A DNA stretch of 64,000 nt from assembly GCA_045615765.1 (NCBI GenBank), contig JAZLFM010000038.1, forward strand, positions 1 to 64,000, in the 5' to 3' direction. Positions 1 through 8,094 of this stretch are shown in pieces; positions within the stretch are counted from its first letter, which is position 1; each line of letters begins with the position of its first letter. A program made the position numbers and the translations under genes. The DNA is from UBA1715 sp045615765. Lineage in GTDB: Bacteria; Bacteroidota; Bacteroidia; Bacteroidales; UBA1715. The notes below the pieces were generated by a model. The model worked only from the letters and a program-made list of their open reading frames with translations. It was not told where the DNA came from and searched no databases.

Positions 1-2
1 AT

Positions 3-176
3 AAATATTTTATAGAACTGTATTTTCAATATTGTGATAGGCTTTTGTATAAGTCGATACAAATAAAAAATAATACTTATTTATTTAAGGTTTTTCTTCT
101 CAATTTATGTTCTTTTAGACGTAAGAATTATATAAGGTCTGTACTATATTATATTAAGTGTATTATAAAAAGATAA
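3..176 (+). CDS. C-terminal end of an upstream gene, unidentified
   Basis: An open frame enters from the left edge and runs 57 codons to a TAA at 174-176. The peptide is rich in Lys, Arg, Tyr and Ile and ends in a basic segment (YIKCIIKR), much like the C-terminal tails of the glycosyltransferases that follow. The next start codon (182) lies 5 nt after this stop, as expected in a tight operon. Function cannot be assigned from the tail alone. A glycosyltransferase is plausible by context, but this is inference. Confidence 0.5.
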   Translation, partial: KYFIELYFQYCDRLLYKSIQIKNNTYLFKVFLLNLCSFRRKNYIRSVLYYIKCIIKR

Positions 177-181
177 ATTCC

Positions 182-1114
182 ATGTATTTTTTTTCTGTAA
201 TAATACCTGTATATAATAGAGCACATCGACTACCCTATGTTTTGGAATCTTTGAAAAATCAGACTTTTCAAGACTTTGAGACAATTATTGTTGATGATGC
301 ATCTACTGATAATTCATATCAGGTTGCTTTAGATTTTGAATTACATGATAAAATAGTTTTACGCAACGAAGTGAATTCGGAACGCTGTGTTACTCGTAAT
401 AAAGGTATACAACAGGCGAAAGGGGATTATATTTGTTTTTTGGATAGCGATGATTATCATTTGCCAAATCATTTCCAAGTTTTACATGACTATATTGTTG
501 AAAAACATTGTCCAAATGCGTTTTTCTTTACTAATGCATGGGATGGAAAAGAGAATGGAGAGCGTTCTTTGCGATATTGTCCAACGTTCACTAATTATAA
601 TCCTTTTGTTTATTTTTTACGATATACGGTAAATCCGCAACGTTGGGCTATTCATAGATCTATTTTGCAAGATCTACAATTTGATGAAAATGTTGTAATT
701 GCGGAGGATATGGATTTGGCATTACGAATAGTTGTAAAAAAAATACCTATTTACCAAATAGAACAACCAACAACTGTGTATGTATCTGCATCGGATAGTT
801 TTACTCATGGCGATTCTTGTAAGGCAGAAAAAGAATTGTTATACTATAAACGGATTTTTAATAAATCAGAGTTAATATCGAATTTGCCAAGAAAAGAAAC
901 GAATCGTTTACTAAGTCAATGCTATTTTCATTTAATGGAGAAAGCTTTTGCCAATAAGCAAAAATGGGCAACTCTAAAAAATGGTATTTTATCGGTTTTG
1001 TTTTGTCCAACAGGATATAATGGAAAAACGAATAAAATTGTTTTAGTAAGTTGTTTATATTCCATTCCTATCATTGGATTTCTTTTAAAGAAATTAAAAC
1101 TATGGATAAGTTAG
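182..1114 (+). CDS. Family 2 glycosyltransferase (GT-A)
   Basis: This is a cytoplasmic sugar transferase for a surface polysaccharide; donor and acceptor are unknown. The N-terminus has the GT2 nucleotide-binding strand (SVIIPVYNR) and a DDAST block near residue 38. The metal-binding DSDD lies near residue 88 and an AEDMDLALR segment near 180 matches the ED motif of the catalytic base. There is no clear membrane span, only a hydrophobic C-terminal stretch. I chose the ATG at 182 because the family motif starts right after it; a GTG at 158 in the same frame would overlap the preceding gene. The downstream acyltransferase starts 13 nt inside this gene, so the two are probably translationally coupled. 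Confidence 0.88.
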   Translation: MYFFSVIIPVYNRAHRLPYVLESLKNQTFQDFETIIVDDASTDNSYQVALDFELHDKIVLRNEVNSERCVTRNKGIQQAKGDYICFLDSDDYHLPNHFQVLHDYIVEKHCPNAFFFTNAWDGKENGERSLRYCPTFTNYNPFVYFLRYTVNPQRWAIHRSILQDLQFDENVVIAEDMDLALRIVVKKIPIYQIEQPTTVYVSASDSFTHGDSCKAEKELLYYKRIFNKSELISNLPRKETNRLLSQCYFHLMEKAFANKQKWATLKNGILSVLFCPTGYNGKTNKIVLVSCLYSIPIIGFLLKKLKLWIS

Positions 1115-2215
1115 ATTCTGTAACAATAAAATCACTGCGTTTTCCCTTGGCATGCATGGTTGTATTTATTCATACTAATGTTTGTGTGGAGGGTTGGGAA
1201 TATTCGTCTGAGATGTGGCTCTCTCCGACTAATGTTGATTTGTTTAGAATTGTAAATATAGGTTTCTGTAAAATCTTTTCTGGTATAGCAGTTCCAACAT
1301 TTTTTTTTATTTCAGGCTTATTATTTTTTTATGGTTTTAGAAACTTGGAATTGGGAAATATGTAAGCATAAGATAAAACGGCGTTTTTTCTCTCTTTTTG
1401 TCCCTTATTTTGTTTGGGTTTTTATATATGTTTGCTATGTTCAAATTCGACAAGGGAACGATTTCGAAAATTTTTGTGTATGGTTAGATAAATCAGGTGG
1501 GCTAATAAATGTAATGTGGTCTAATGTTATATTAGTACCAATGTGGTTTATTAGGGCTTTGATGGTTCAAATCACATTAACACCTATAATATTTTTGATA
1601 TTGAAGAAAAGAAAACATATTCTTATTTCTTTGTTATTTTTAATGGGAGTGTTTTTGTTGTATATGTTTGACCTTCCCTCTATTATTTCGTTGCAAGCAA
1701 CTTTGTTCTTTTGGGCAGGATCGTTTATTTCATTGAATACAATAGACTTACTCAACAACATTCATAGATATAGATGGGTTATAACGACAATGTTCCTTAT
1801 TTTATTTCTTATAGAAGTTTTTTTGGGTGGAACAACAACATCTATGGGAAAACTACTAAATCCATTTTTTGAAGTTATTGGAATTTGCTTCTTGTTTTTA
1901 GTAATGAAAAGAATTTGCAATTCTGAAAAAACATTTTCTGGGGGTAGTAGAATACTTCAATCGTTATCTGCACATACATTTTTCATCTTTGCATTTCATG
2001 TTTTTGTTTTAAAAGATTTTCTAAATCTTTTTTTTGAAACAATGTTGAAAGTAGAATCGGATTGTATACCCATATCTATTGTGAATAATCATTTCTTAAT
2101 ATGCTTGGGTGCCGTTGGTATAAGTGTGGTCGCAACAATCACAACTTGTATTATACTAAATCGTTATATTGTACAGAAGGTGTGGTATTTAAATAAATTA
2201 CTTAATGGAAGATAA
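1102..2215 (+). pseudogene. Acyltransferase-3 family membrane protein, frameshifted
   Basis: Two overlapping frames together make one acyltransferase-3 (OafA/WecH type) membrane protein, which would O-acylate a sugar. Frame one (1102-1365, MDKLDSV start) has the family opening (LRFPLACMVVFIHT with the active-site His, then PTFFFISGLLFF). Frame two (1331-2215) resumes with WNWEICKHKIKRR and SLFVPYFVW, followed by about eight hydrophobic spans. Removing one base near 1341-1343, for example from an AAA run, joins them into about 370 aa, the usual length. No other lesion is visible, so the shift is recent, phase-variable or a sequencing error. It lies between two GT2 genes in the same operon. Confidence 0.8.
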
Positions 2216-2216
2216 A

Positions 2217-3119
2217 ATGAAATTTTCCATAATCATTCCAACATATAACCGTGCTGCTTTTTTGCCAAAGGCAATAGAATCTGTATTGGCACAAACCTAT
2301 ACAGATTGGGAATTAATTATTGTGGATGATGGTAGTATGGATAATACAAAAGATGTTGTTTCACAGTACAAAGATGACCGTATTCGATATTTTTATCAGC
2401 AGAATGCAGAGCGAAGTGCGGCTCGGAATAATGGTATAAATCATGCTAATGGAGATTATGTATGTTTTATGGATAGTGATGAGTATATTGATTCTAATAG
2501 ATTAGAATTGTTACGAACTTCTATTGATAAAAATACGATTAAATGTGCATGTTTTTATACTGATATTAGATTTGAAGGAATACGGAATTATATAAGAAAA
2601 GGGAATACATTTTCTTTTCCTATAAATAAAGACGAATTGGTTTGTTTTGTTATTGGCACTCCTCAAATTTGTTGTGCAGCACCGATATTACGAAAACATC
2701 AGTTTAATCCTCAAATAACAATTGGAGAGGATATTGAATTGTTATTTCGTATAACGGATGAATTTCCATTAGTGTATTTACCAAATCAGGCAACAATTGT
2801 GGAATTTGAACATGAAGGAAGATCGGTAGCACAAGGTTCAATAGCAAGTGAAAAACAATTACAGACTTTGCAAATAATGTTTTCTGAAAATCATCCAGCT
2901 AATAAAGTTTCTTCAAAAATGAAACGATGGTTGAAATCTGCTGTTTTATTTAATGCATCAAAGAATTATATTTTAGAAGGCAAAATAAAAGGATTGCAGT
3001 ATCTGTTGCGTTCAATTATTATAAAACCGATACAAAAAAACACAAAATACAAACTAAATATTTTGTTTTCTTATATCTTTAGAAAGCAAAAATTACGAGA
3101 ACTGCTTGCTTATGAATAA
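2217..3119 (+). CDS. Family 2 glycosyltransferase (GT-A)
   Basis: Cytoplasmic polysaccharide glycosyltransferase of 300 aa, resembling the transferase at 182-1114. It shows KFSIIIPTYNR, IIVDDGSMDNT, NAERSAARNNG and a DXD-type motif (CFMDSDEY), then IGEDIELLFR as the ED motif. Two in-frame ATGs exist, at 2205 and 2217. I chose 2217, just after the preceding stop (2213-2215), because MKFSII is the family start and a GGAAGA purine stretch lies about 5 nt before it. The gene overlaps the next one by 8 nt. Donor and acceptor sugars cannot be told. Confidence 0.88.
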   Translation: MKFSIIIPTYNRAAFLPKAIESVLAQTYTDWELIIVDDGSMDNTKDVVSQYKDDRIRYFYQQNAERSAARNNGINHANGDYVCFMDSDEYIDSNRLELLRTSIDKNTIKCACFYTDIRFEGIRNYIRKGNTFSFPINKDELVCFVIGTPQICCAAPILRKHQFNPQITIGEDIELLFRITDEFPLVYLPNQATIVEFEHEGRSVAQGSIASEKQLQTLQIMFSENHPANKVSSKMKRWLKSAVLFNASKNYILEGKIKGLQYLLRSIIIKPIQKNTKYKLNILFSYIFRKQKLRELLAYE

Positions 3120-3669
3120 GTATAGATTATTGTTATCAAAGATATATCGATTCTTTTTTCCTATTGATGAGGTAACAAAGTATAAGAAAATGGGAGTAAG
3201 GATAGGCGAGAACTGTAAGTTTCAGTCTGATGTAATTATAGATTATTCACATTATTGGTTGATAGAAATAGGTTGTAATGTTACATTGGCACCTCGTGTT
3301 CATGTTTTAGCTCATGATGCAAGTACTAAACGAGAACTAGGATATACCAAATTAGGTTATACTAAAATAGCAGATGATGTTTTTGTAGGAGCAGGTTCTA
3401 TTATTCTCCCAGGGATTACAATAGGAAAAGGTTCTATTATAGGTGCTGGTAGTGTTGTTACAAAAGATATTCCACAAGGAGTAGTTGTAGCAGGAAATCC
3501 GGCAAAGGTCATTTGTACAGTTGAAGACTATTATAATAAAATAAAAAGTAAAATGCATCAGGAAAATTGTTTTGACGAATCGTATACACTACGAAAGAAT
3601 GTGTCTGAAGATAAAAAACAAAATATGATAGATGTTATAGAAAAATATGGCTGTGCCTTTGTACGCTAA
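3112..3669 (+). CDS. Hexapeptide-repeat (LbH) O-acetyltransferase
   Basis: Probable acetyl-CoA-dependent sugar O-acetyltransferase (185 aa) of the WbbJ/maltose acetyltransferase type. After a basic helix it shows the left-handed beta-helix pattern of hexapeptide repeats (GVRIGENCKF, IEIGCNVTLA, IADDVFVGAGSIILPG, IGKGSIIGAGSVVTKDI) and the closing VVAGNPAKVI. HVLAHDAS near residue 66 matches the region holding the catalytic His. An earlier in-frame TTG at 3106 exists, but the ATG at 3112 is preferred. It overlaps the end of the preceding GT2 gene by 8 nt, so it probably modifies the same glycan. Confidence 0.87.
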   Translation: MNKYRLLLSKIYRFFFPIDEVTKYKKMGVRIGENCKFQSDVIIDYSHYWLIEIGCNVTLAPRVHVLAHDASTKRELGYTKLGYTKIADDVFVGAGSIILPGITIGKGSIIGAGSVVTKDIPQGVVVAGNPAKVICTVEDYYNKIKSKMHQENCFDESYTLRKNVSEDKKQNMIDVIEKYGCAFVR

Positions 3670-3705
3670 AAGTCTGATTTTTTAGTTTCACTATATTTTC
3701 AAAAT

Positions 3706-4570
3706 ATGAAACGATTTATAAAAATAATATTATTTCATTTTTCCTTCGTCGTAATTTTCCTAGTAGGTGTATGTTTTTTCCTATACAAAACAATTCAAAC
3801 TAATGCAAGTTTTACAATATCTCCGGCAACTAAATATGTTGTTTTAGGGAGTTCTCATTCTGAGTGTTCTATTGATGATCGTATTATCGATAGTCTTGAA
3901 AATTTTTCTCGTTCTGGAGAGGCTTATGCCTATACATATGCAAAATTGAAGTGTCTTCTAAGTTGCAATAAGAATATTAAAACCATTTTTTTAGAGTTTT
4001 CTAACCCTTTTATTTATGATGATGAAGAATGGCTATGGTCAGAAAAGTATCTTAATTATCATTATATAACATTTGCTCCGTTTTTATCCATAGAAGATCA
4101 TGTGAAATTATTTTCAGGTCATTTTAAAAGCTGGACGAAAACCACCTCTTTTTTTATAAAAGATGCAGGGAGAAAAGTAATAAAAAAGGATTATGATTTT
4201 TCTAAATACGGTGGCCATATAAAAAGTGAGAAAATTATGGATACTTCATATAACCAAACGACATTACAATGTGGGCAACTTAATATTCAAATTCATTTTC
4301 TGGATAAAATAGTTGAATGTTGTAAAGAAAATGATGTAGAATTAATCTTTGTAAGAAGTCCATTATATCCAACATTTAAATATTGGAAAACAGAAAATGA
4401 ATTTCAACAGATATATAGGAATAGATATTTATTCATCGATACAATTTCTTGATTATGGACGTTTTCTCTCTGAGACAAGGTATTTTCGAGATTTCCAGCA
4501 TGTGAATCAGTTTGGTGCCGAACTTGTTTCAAAAGAGATGCAAAAGTTTTTACAGTATAAAGGGGAATAA
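3706..4570 (+). pseudogene. SGNH/DltD-like acetylation partner, frameshifted
   Basis: Membrane-anchored SGNH-fold protein, the usual partner of MBOAT acyltransferases such as the gene that follows. An N-terminal membrane span (residues about 7-28) leads to the nucleophile block VVLGSSHSE. The frame stops at 4450-4452, before the expected Asp/His block. A frame one base later (stop 4568-4570) reads QFLDYGRFLSE and then DFQHVNQFGAELV, the conserved D-x2-H-x-N-x2-G block. One surplus base between about 4355 and 4449, perhaps near 4423-4430, explains this; repaired, the protein would be about 287 aa. As written the product would lack catalytic His and Asp. Sequencing error is possible. Confidence 0.75.
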
Positions 4571-4571
4571 T

Positions 4572-6011
4572 ATGTTATTTAATTCAATAGAATTCTTCAT
4601 ATTTCTACCAATAGTATTTTTATTGTATTGGTTTGTGTTTAATAAGAGTATAAAACTACAGAACTTATTTGTAGTTTTAATGTCGTATGTGTTTTATGGT
4701 TGGTGGAATTGGAGATTTCTTATTTTGATTGTCTTTACATCTTTTTGTAGTTGGTTAAGTGGATTACTTATAGAGAAATATAAGGATCTGTCAAAGTATA
4801 TAAGTGTCGGCAATATTCTATTGAATCTGTTGGTCTTAGGAGTTTTCAAATATTATGATTTTTTTGTACAATCATTTGCTGATGTGTTTTTAGGAGGAGA
4901 TTCTAATGGCTTGTTGTTGCAAGTTATGTTGCCTGTAGGTATTAGTTTCTATACATTTCAAGCTTTGAGCTATAGTATAGATGTCTATAAAGGTAAATTG
5001 TTAGCAACAAAAGATATCATTCAATTTCTTGCCTATGTAAGTTTTTTCCCGCAGTTGGTTGCAGGACCTATTGAACGTGCCACTAATTTACTTCCACAAT
5101 TTTCCCAAGAACGTTTGTTTGATTATGCTCGTGCTGTAGAGGGGTGTAGACTTATGCTATGGGGATTTTTTAAGAAAATTGTTATTGCGGATAATTGTGC
5201 TTTAATTGTAAATCAAATTTTTGATTCTTATGCAGAGCAGCCTGCAAGTGTTTTATTGCTGGGAGCAATTTTGTTCACCTTTCAAATATATGGGGATTTT
5301 TCTGGATATTCAAATATTGCAATAGGTACGGCAAGATTATTTGGAATAAATTTAATGCAAAACTTTAAAGTTCCTTATTTTAGTCGTGATATAGCGGAAT
5401 TTTGGAGACGATGGCATATTTCTCTGACAACATGGTTTCGTGATTATATTTACATTCCTTTGGGTGGAAGTCGCTGTTCAAAAATAAAAGTTTTAAGAAA
5501 TACATTGGTTATTTTCTTAATTAGTGGGTTATGGCATGGGGCAAATTGGACTTTTATAGTGTGGGGAGTATATCATGCATTCCTTTTTTTACCATTAATC
5601 CTAATGGGGAAAAATAGGAGATATACTGATACAATAGCAGGTGGTAGAATATTACCGTCTATAAAAGAAGCATTACAGATGATAATAACCTTTTCCCTTG
5701 TTGTTGTCGGATGGGTAATCTTTAGAGCGGAAACAATTACAGATGCTGTCGTTTATCTGTCGCATTTATTTGATACAAGCCTCTTTATATTGCCGAAGTT
5801 GCCAAATCCTGATGTAATATATAATGGCTATGGCATGGTATTTCTTTTAATTGGATTTATGCTTGTTGTAGAATGGTTGTTTCGAGATTCGAGTCAACCT
5901 TTAGCATTTAAAATGAAATTTTTTAGAATAAGTTTTTATTATTTTGTTTTTTTCTTAATATGGTATTTTAGTCAGGGGGAAGCCCAGCAATTTATTTATT
6001 TTCAATTTTAG
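4572..6011 (+). CDS. MBOAT family O-acyltransferase (AlgI-like)
   Basis: Polytopic membrane protein (479 aa) that moves acetyl groups across the membrane to an extracytoplasmic glycan, as AlgI does in alginate acetylation. The family blocks are clear: LMLPVGISFYTFQALSY near residue 120, PQLVAGPIERA near 160, and FWRRWHISLTTWFRDYI near 275. SGLWHGANWTFIVWG near 320 holds the catalytic His. About ten hydrophobic spans can be counted. The ATG at 4572 is chosen because MLFNSIEFFIFLP is the typical start; an upstream in-frame start would overlap the SGNH gene. It sits between two SGNH-type genes, its expected partners. Confidence 0.93.
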   Translation: MLFNSIEFFIFLPIVFLLYWFVFNKSIKLQNLFVVLMSYVFYGWWNWRFLILIVFTSFCSWLSGLLIEKYKDLSKYISVGNILLNLLVLGVFKYYDFFVQSFADVFLGGDSNGLLLQVMLPVGISFYTFQALSYSIDVYKGKLLATKDIIQFLAYVSFFPQLVAGPIERATNLLPQFSQERLFDYARAVEGCRLMLWGFFKKIVIADNCALIVNQIFDSYAEQPASVLLLGAILFTFQIYGDFSGYSNIAIGTARLFGINLMQNFKVPYFSRDIAEFWRRWHISLTTWFRDYIYIPLGGSRCSKIKVLRNTLVIFLISGLWHGANWTFIVWGVYHAFLFLPLILMGKNRRYTDTIAGGRILPSIKEALQMIITFSLVVVGWVIFRAETITDAVVYLSHLFDTSLFILPKLPNPDVIYNGYGMVFLLIGFMLVVEWLFRDSSQPLAFKMKFFRISFYYFVFFLIWYFSQGEAQQFIYFQF

Positions 6012-6012
6012 A

Positions 6013-6954
6013 ATGAAACAGTTTCTAAAGTCGTTCATATATTTTTTTGTTCCTCTTATTGTATTAGCAATAAGCGTAGAGTCTATTTTACGATATAGTC
6101 CTAATGACTATAATTTTAAAAGTAAATATATGACAGATCATGCAAACGAAATAGAATGTCTTGTTCTTGGTAATTCTCATTCTGCTTGGGGAATTGATCC
6201 TAATGAATTTTCTTTCAATACTTTTAATCTTGCTTTTGCTGGTCAGCCTTTGATTTTTGATAATTTGCTTTTACAAAAGTACATTACAAAAATGAATGAT
6301 TTAAAATGTGTTGTGCTTTCAGTTTCTTATGTTGTACCTTATTGTGACTTTGAACACGAGAAAAATGATAGAAGTACAAAAATTTACCCAATATATTTCA
6401 ATATTCATCCGGATTATGCGAATTGGAAATTCTATTTTGAAATAACGGCAAATTCTCCAAGAACAATATGCTCAAGATTAATAGGATTGTTTTCCAATAC
6501 AGAGCTGAGATGTGCTAATAAAGGTCAATATTATGCTCATTGCATGGACGTGTCAAAAGACTTTGGAAATGGAGCATCAAATAGACACAATGAGAATTAT
6601 CGTGTTGCAAAGGATAGTTTGCCTATAATTTATTGTAAAAATATAGAAGCACTAAAGAATATTGTATCTATATGTCAAAAGAAAGGCATAGCATGTTTCC
6701 TTGTTCTTCCGCCTCATTCCCAAACTTACATCTCGAATCTGTCAATGGATATGAAAATGTCAACAATGCAATTGTTAAAAAAGCTCAATAGGAACAATTC
6801 AAATGTTTTTTTTATTGATTTTTCTAATGATATTCGTTTTATGTCAAATGATTTGTTCTCTGATGAAGACCATTTGTGTAGAAATGGTGCTATGCAATAT
6901 TCAAAAATTTTAAATGATACGATAATGTCTTTGGGCAAGTGTAAAAAAAAATGA
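6013..6954 (+). CDS. SGNH-fold (DltD/AlgX-like) O-acetylation protein
   Basis: Intact SGNH-hydrolase-like protein of 313 aa with one N-terminal membrane span (residues about 5-24), so the catalytic domain faces the periplasm. LVLGNSHSAWGID near residue 50 carries the nucleophile Ser in a GNSHS block. FSDEDHLCRNGAMQY near residue 288 supplies the Asp-His pair. It starts 1 nt after the MBOAT stop and is very likely its partner in O-acetylating the exported glycan. It may also substitute for the frameshifted SGNH gene at 3706. Acetyl transfer rather than esterase activity is inferred from context. Confidence 0.82.
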   Translation: MKQFLKSFIYFFVPLIVLAISVESILRYSPNDYNFKSKYMTDHANEIECLVLGNSHSAWGIDPNEFSFNTFNLAFAGQPLIFDNLLLQKYITKMNDLKCVVLSVSYVVPYCDFEHEKNDRSTKIYPIYFNIHPDYANWKFYFEITANSPRTICSRLIGLFSNTELRCANKGQYYAHCMDVSKDFGNGASNRHNENYRVAKDSLPIIYCKNIEALKNIVSICQKKGIACFLVLPPHSQTYISNLSMDMKMSTMQLLKKLNRNNSNVFFIDFSNDIRFMSNDLFSDEDHLCRNGAMQYSKILNDTIMSLGKCKKK

Positions 6955-8063
6955 TGCGCATTCTCCATATAATACCTCGATTATGTAAAGGCGGTGCAGA
7001 ACGGCTTTGCTTGGATATTTGTAATGAGTTACAAAAGCGTGGAAATATACAGGTACAACTGATTACATTTTCTGATGAGAATGCGTATCCGTTTTTAACG
7101 GAATCTATAAATTGGAAGATAATTCATGCAAGTGTAAAATTGTCAGTGTTTCATAAGAATCAATATCTCGTTGAATCCTTACAAAAAGCCATAGAATATT
7201 TTGCCCCAACTGTAATACATACCCATTTATTTGAAGCGGAAGTTGTCTCTCGTTCTTGTCTGTATCCAAAGGCAAAGTGGGTAAGTCATTGCCATGATAA
7301 TATGAAACAATTCAAGAGTTTTAGTTTTAAAACTATATTGACTAAGGAATTGTTTACGAATTATTTTGAGAAAAAATATCTGTTACAGAGGTATAAAGCA
7401 AACGGCGGAAATACCTTTATTGCAATATCGAAAGATACCGAATCTTATTTTAAGCAAAATGTAGATGCTTTTGAAACTGTACTTCTTCCCAATGCAATTG
7501 ATTATCGAACATTTTATAATGAACGAGCATTGTCAAGTAAATTGCGACTTATCAATGTTGGTTCTTACCAACGCAAAAAGAACCAAATATTTTTAGTAGA
7601 AGTAGCATTCGAACTTCGTAAAAGAAATATAGATTTTGAACTTTCTCTACTTGGTGATGGAGAATTGTATAAAGATGTAGAACAGAAAATTCTTGATTTA
7701 TGTTTACAAAATTGCATTACGCAATATGGGAATGTAAATAATGTTGAAGACTATTTATTGCAATCTGATATATATGTACATTCTGCTTATTATGAGCCAT
7801 TAGGATTGGTATTGTTAGAAGCCATGGCTGCAAGTTTACCTGTTGTAACATTAGATGGTAAGGGTAATCGTGATTTGATAGAAGAAGGCAAAAATGGATA
7901 TATGATTTATGAGCAAAATCCAGAGCTGTTTGCCGATAGAATTTTAGAAATATGGAATGATAAACAAAAATATCAGGAAATGTCGTTGTATGCGCAAGAG
8001 TATGCAAAGCAATATGATATAGTTCCGTATGTGGATAGGCTTTTAAATATTTATGACCACTAA
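6951..8063 (+). CDS. Family 4 glycosyltransferase (GT-B)
   Basis: Retaining GT-B glycosyltransferase of 370 aa. The N-terminal Rossmann half starts MRILHIIPRLCKGGAERLC, with the Gly-rich acceptor loop. The C-terminal half has LRLINVGSYQRKKNQ, LLGDGELY and the donor-binding E-x7-E block (PLGLVLLEAMAAS). It overlaps the preceding SGNH gene by 4 nt (ATGA) and is the last gene of this + operon; a convergent operon ends 31 nt further on. The substrate sugar is unknown. The His and acidic residues in HTHLFEAEVV are typical of the family. Confidence 0.9.
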   Translation: MMRILHIIPRLCKGGAERLCLDICNELQKRGNIQVQLITFSDENAYPFLTESINWKIIHASVKLSVFHKNQYLVESLQKAIEYFAPTVIHTHLFEAEVVSRSCLYPKAKWVSHCHDNMKQFKSFSFKTILTKELFTNYFEKKYLLQRYKANGGNTFIAISKDTESYFKQNVDAFETVLLPNAIDYRTFYNERALSSKLRLINVGSYQRKKNQIFLVEVAFELRKRNIDFELSLLGDGELYKDVEQKILDLCLQNCITQYGNVNNVEDYLLQSDIYVHSAYYEPLGLVLLEAMAASLPVVTLDGKGNRDLIEEGKNGYMIYEQNPELFADRILEIWNDKQKYQEMSLYAQEYAKQYDIVPYVDRLLNIYDH

Positions 8064-8094
8064 TCATATTAATACGACGATAATAATTCACCTT

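Noticed and set aside
158..181. GTG start for the first glycosyltransferase
   Set aside because: It would overlap the preceding gene's end, and the GT2 fold begins right after the ATG at 182.
1324..1345. Programmed frameshift in the acyltransferase-3 gene
   Set aside because: The needed shift is +1; there is no recognised +1 slippery site, and acyltransferases of this family are not known to need one. Treated as mutation, phase variation or error.
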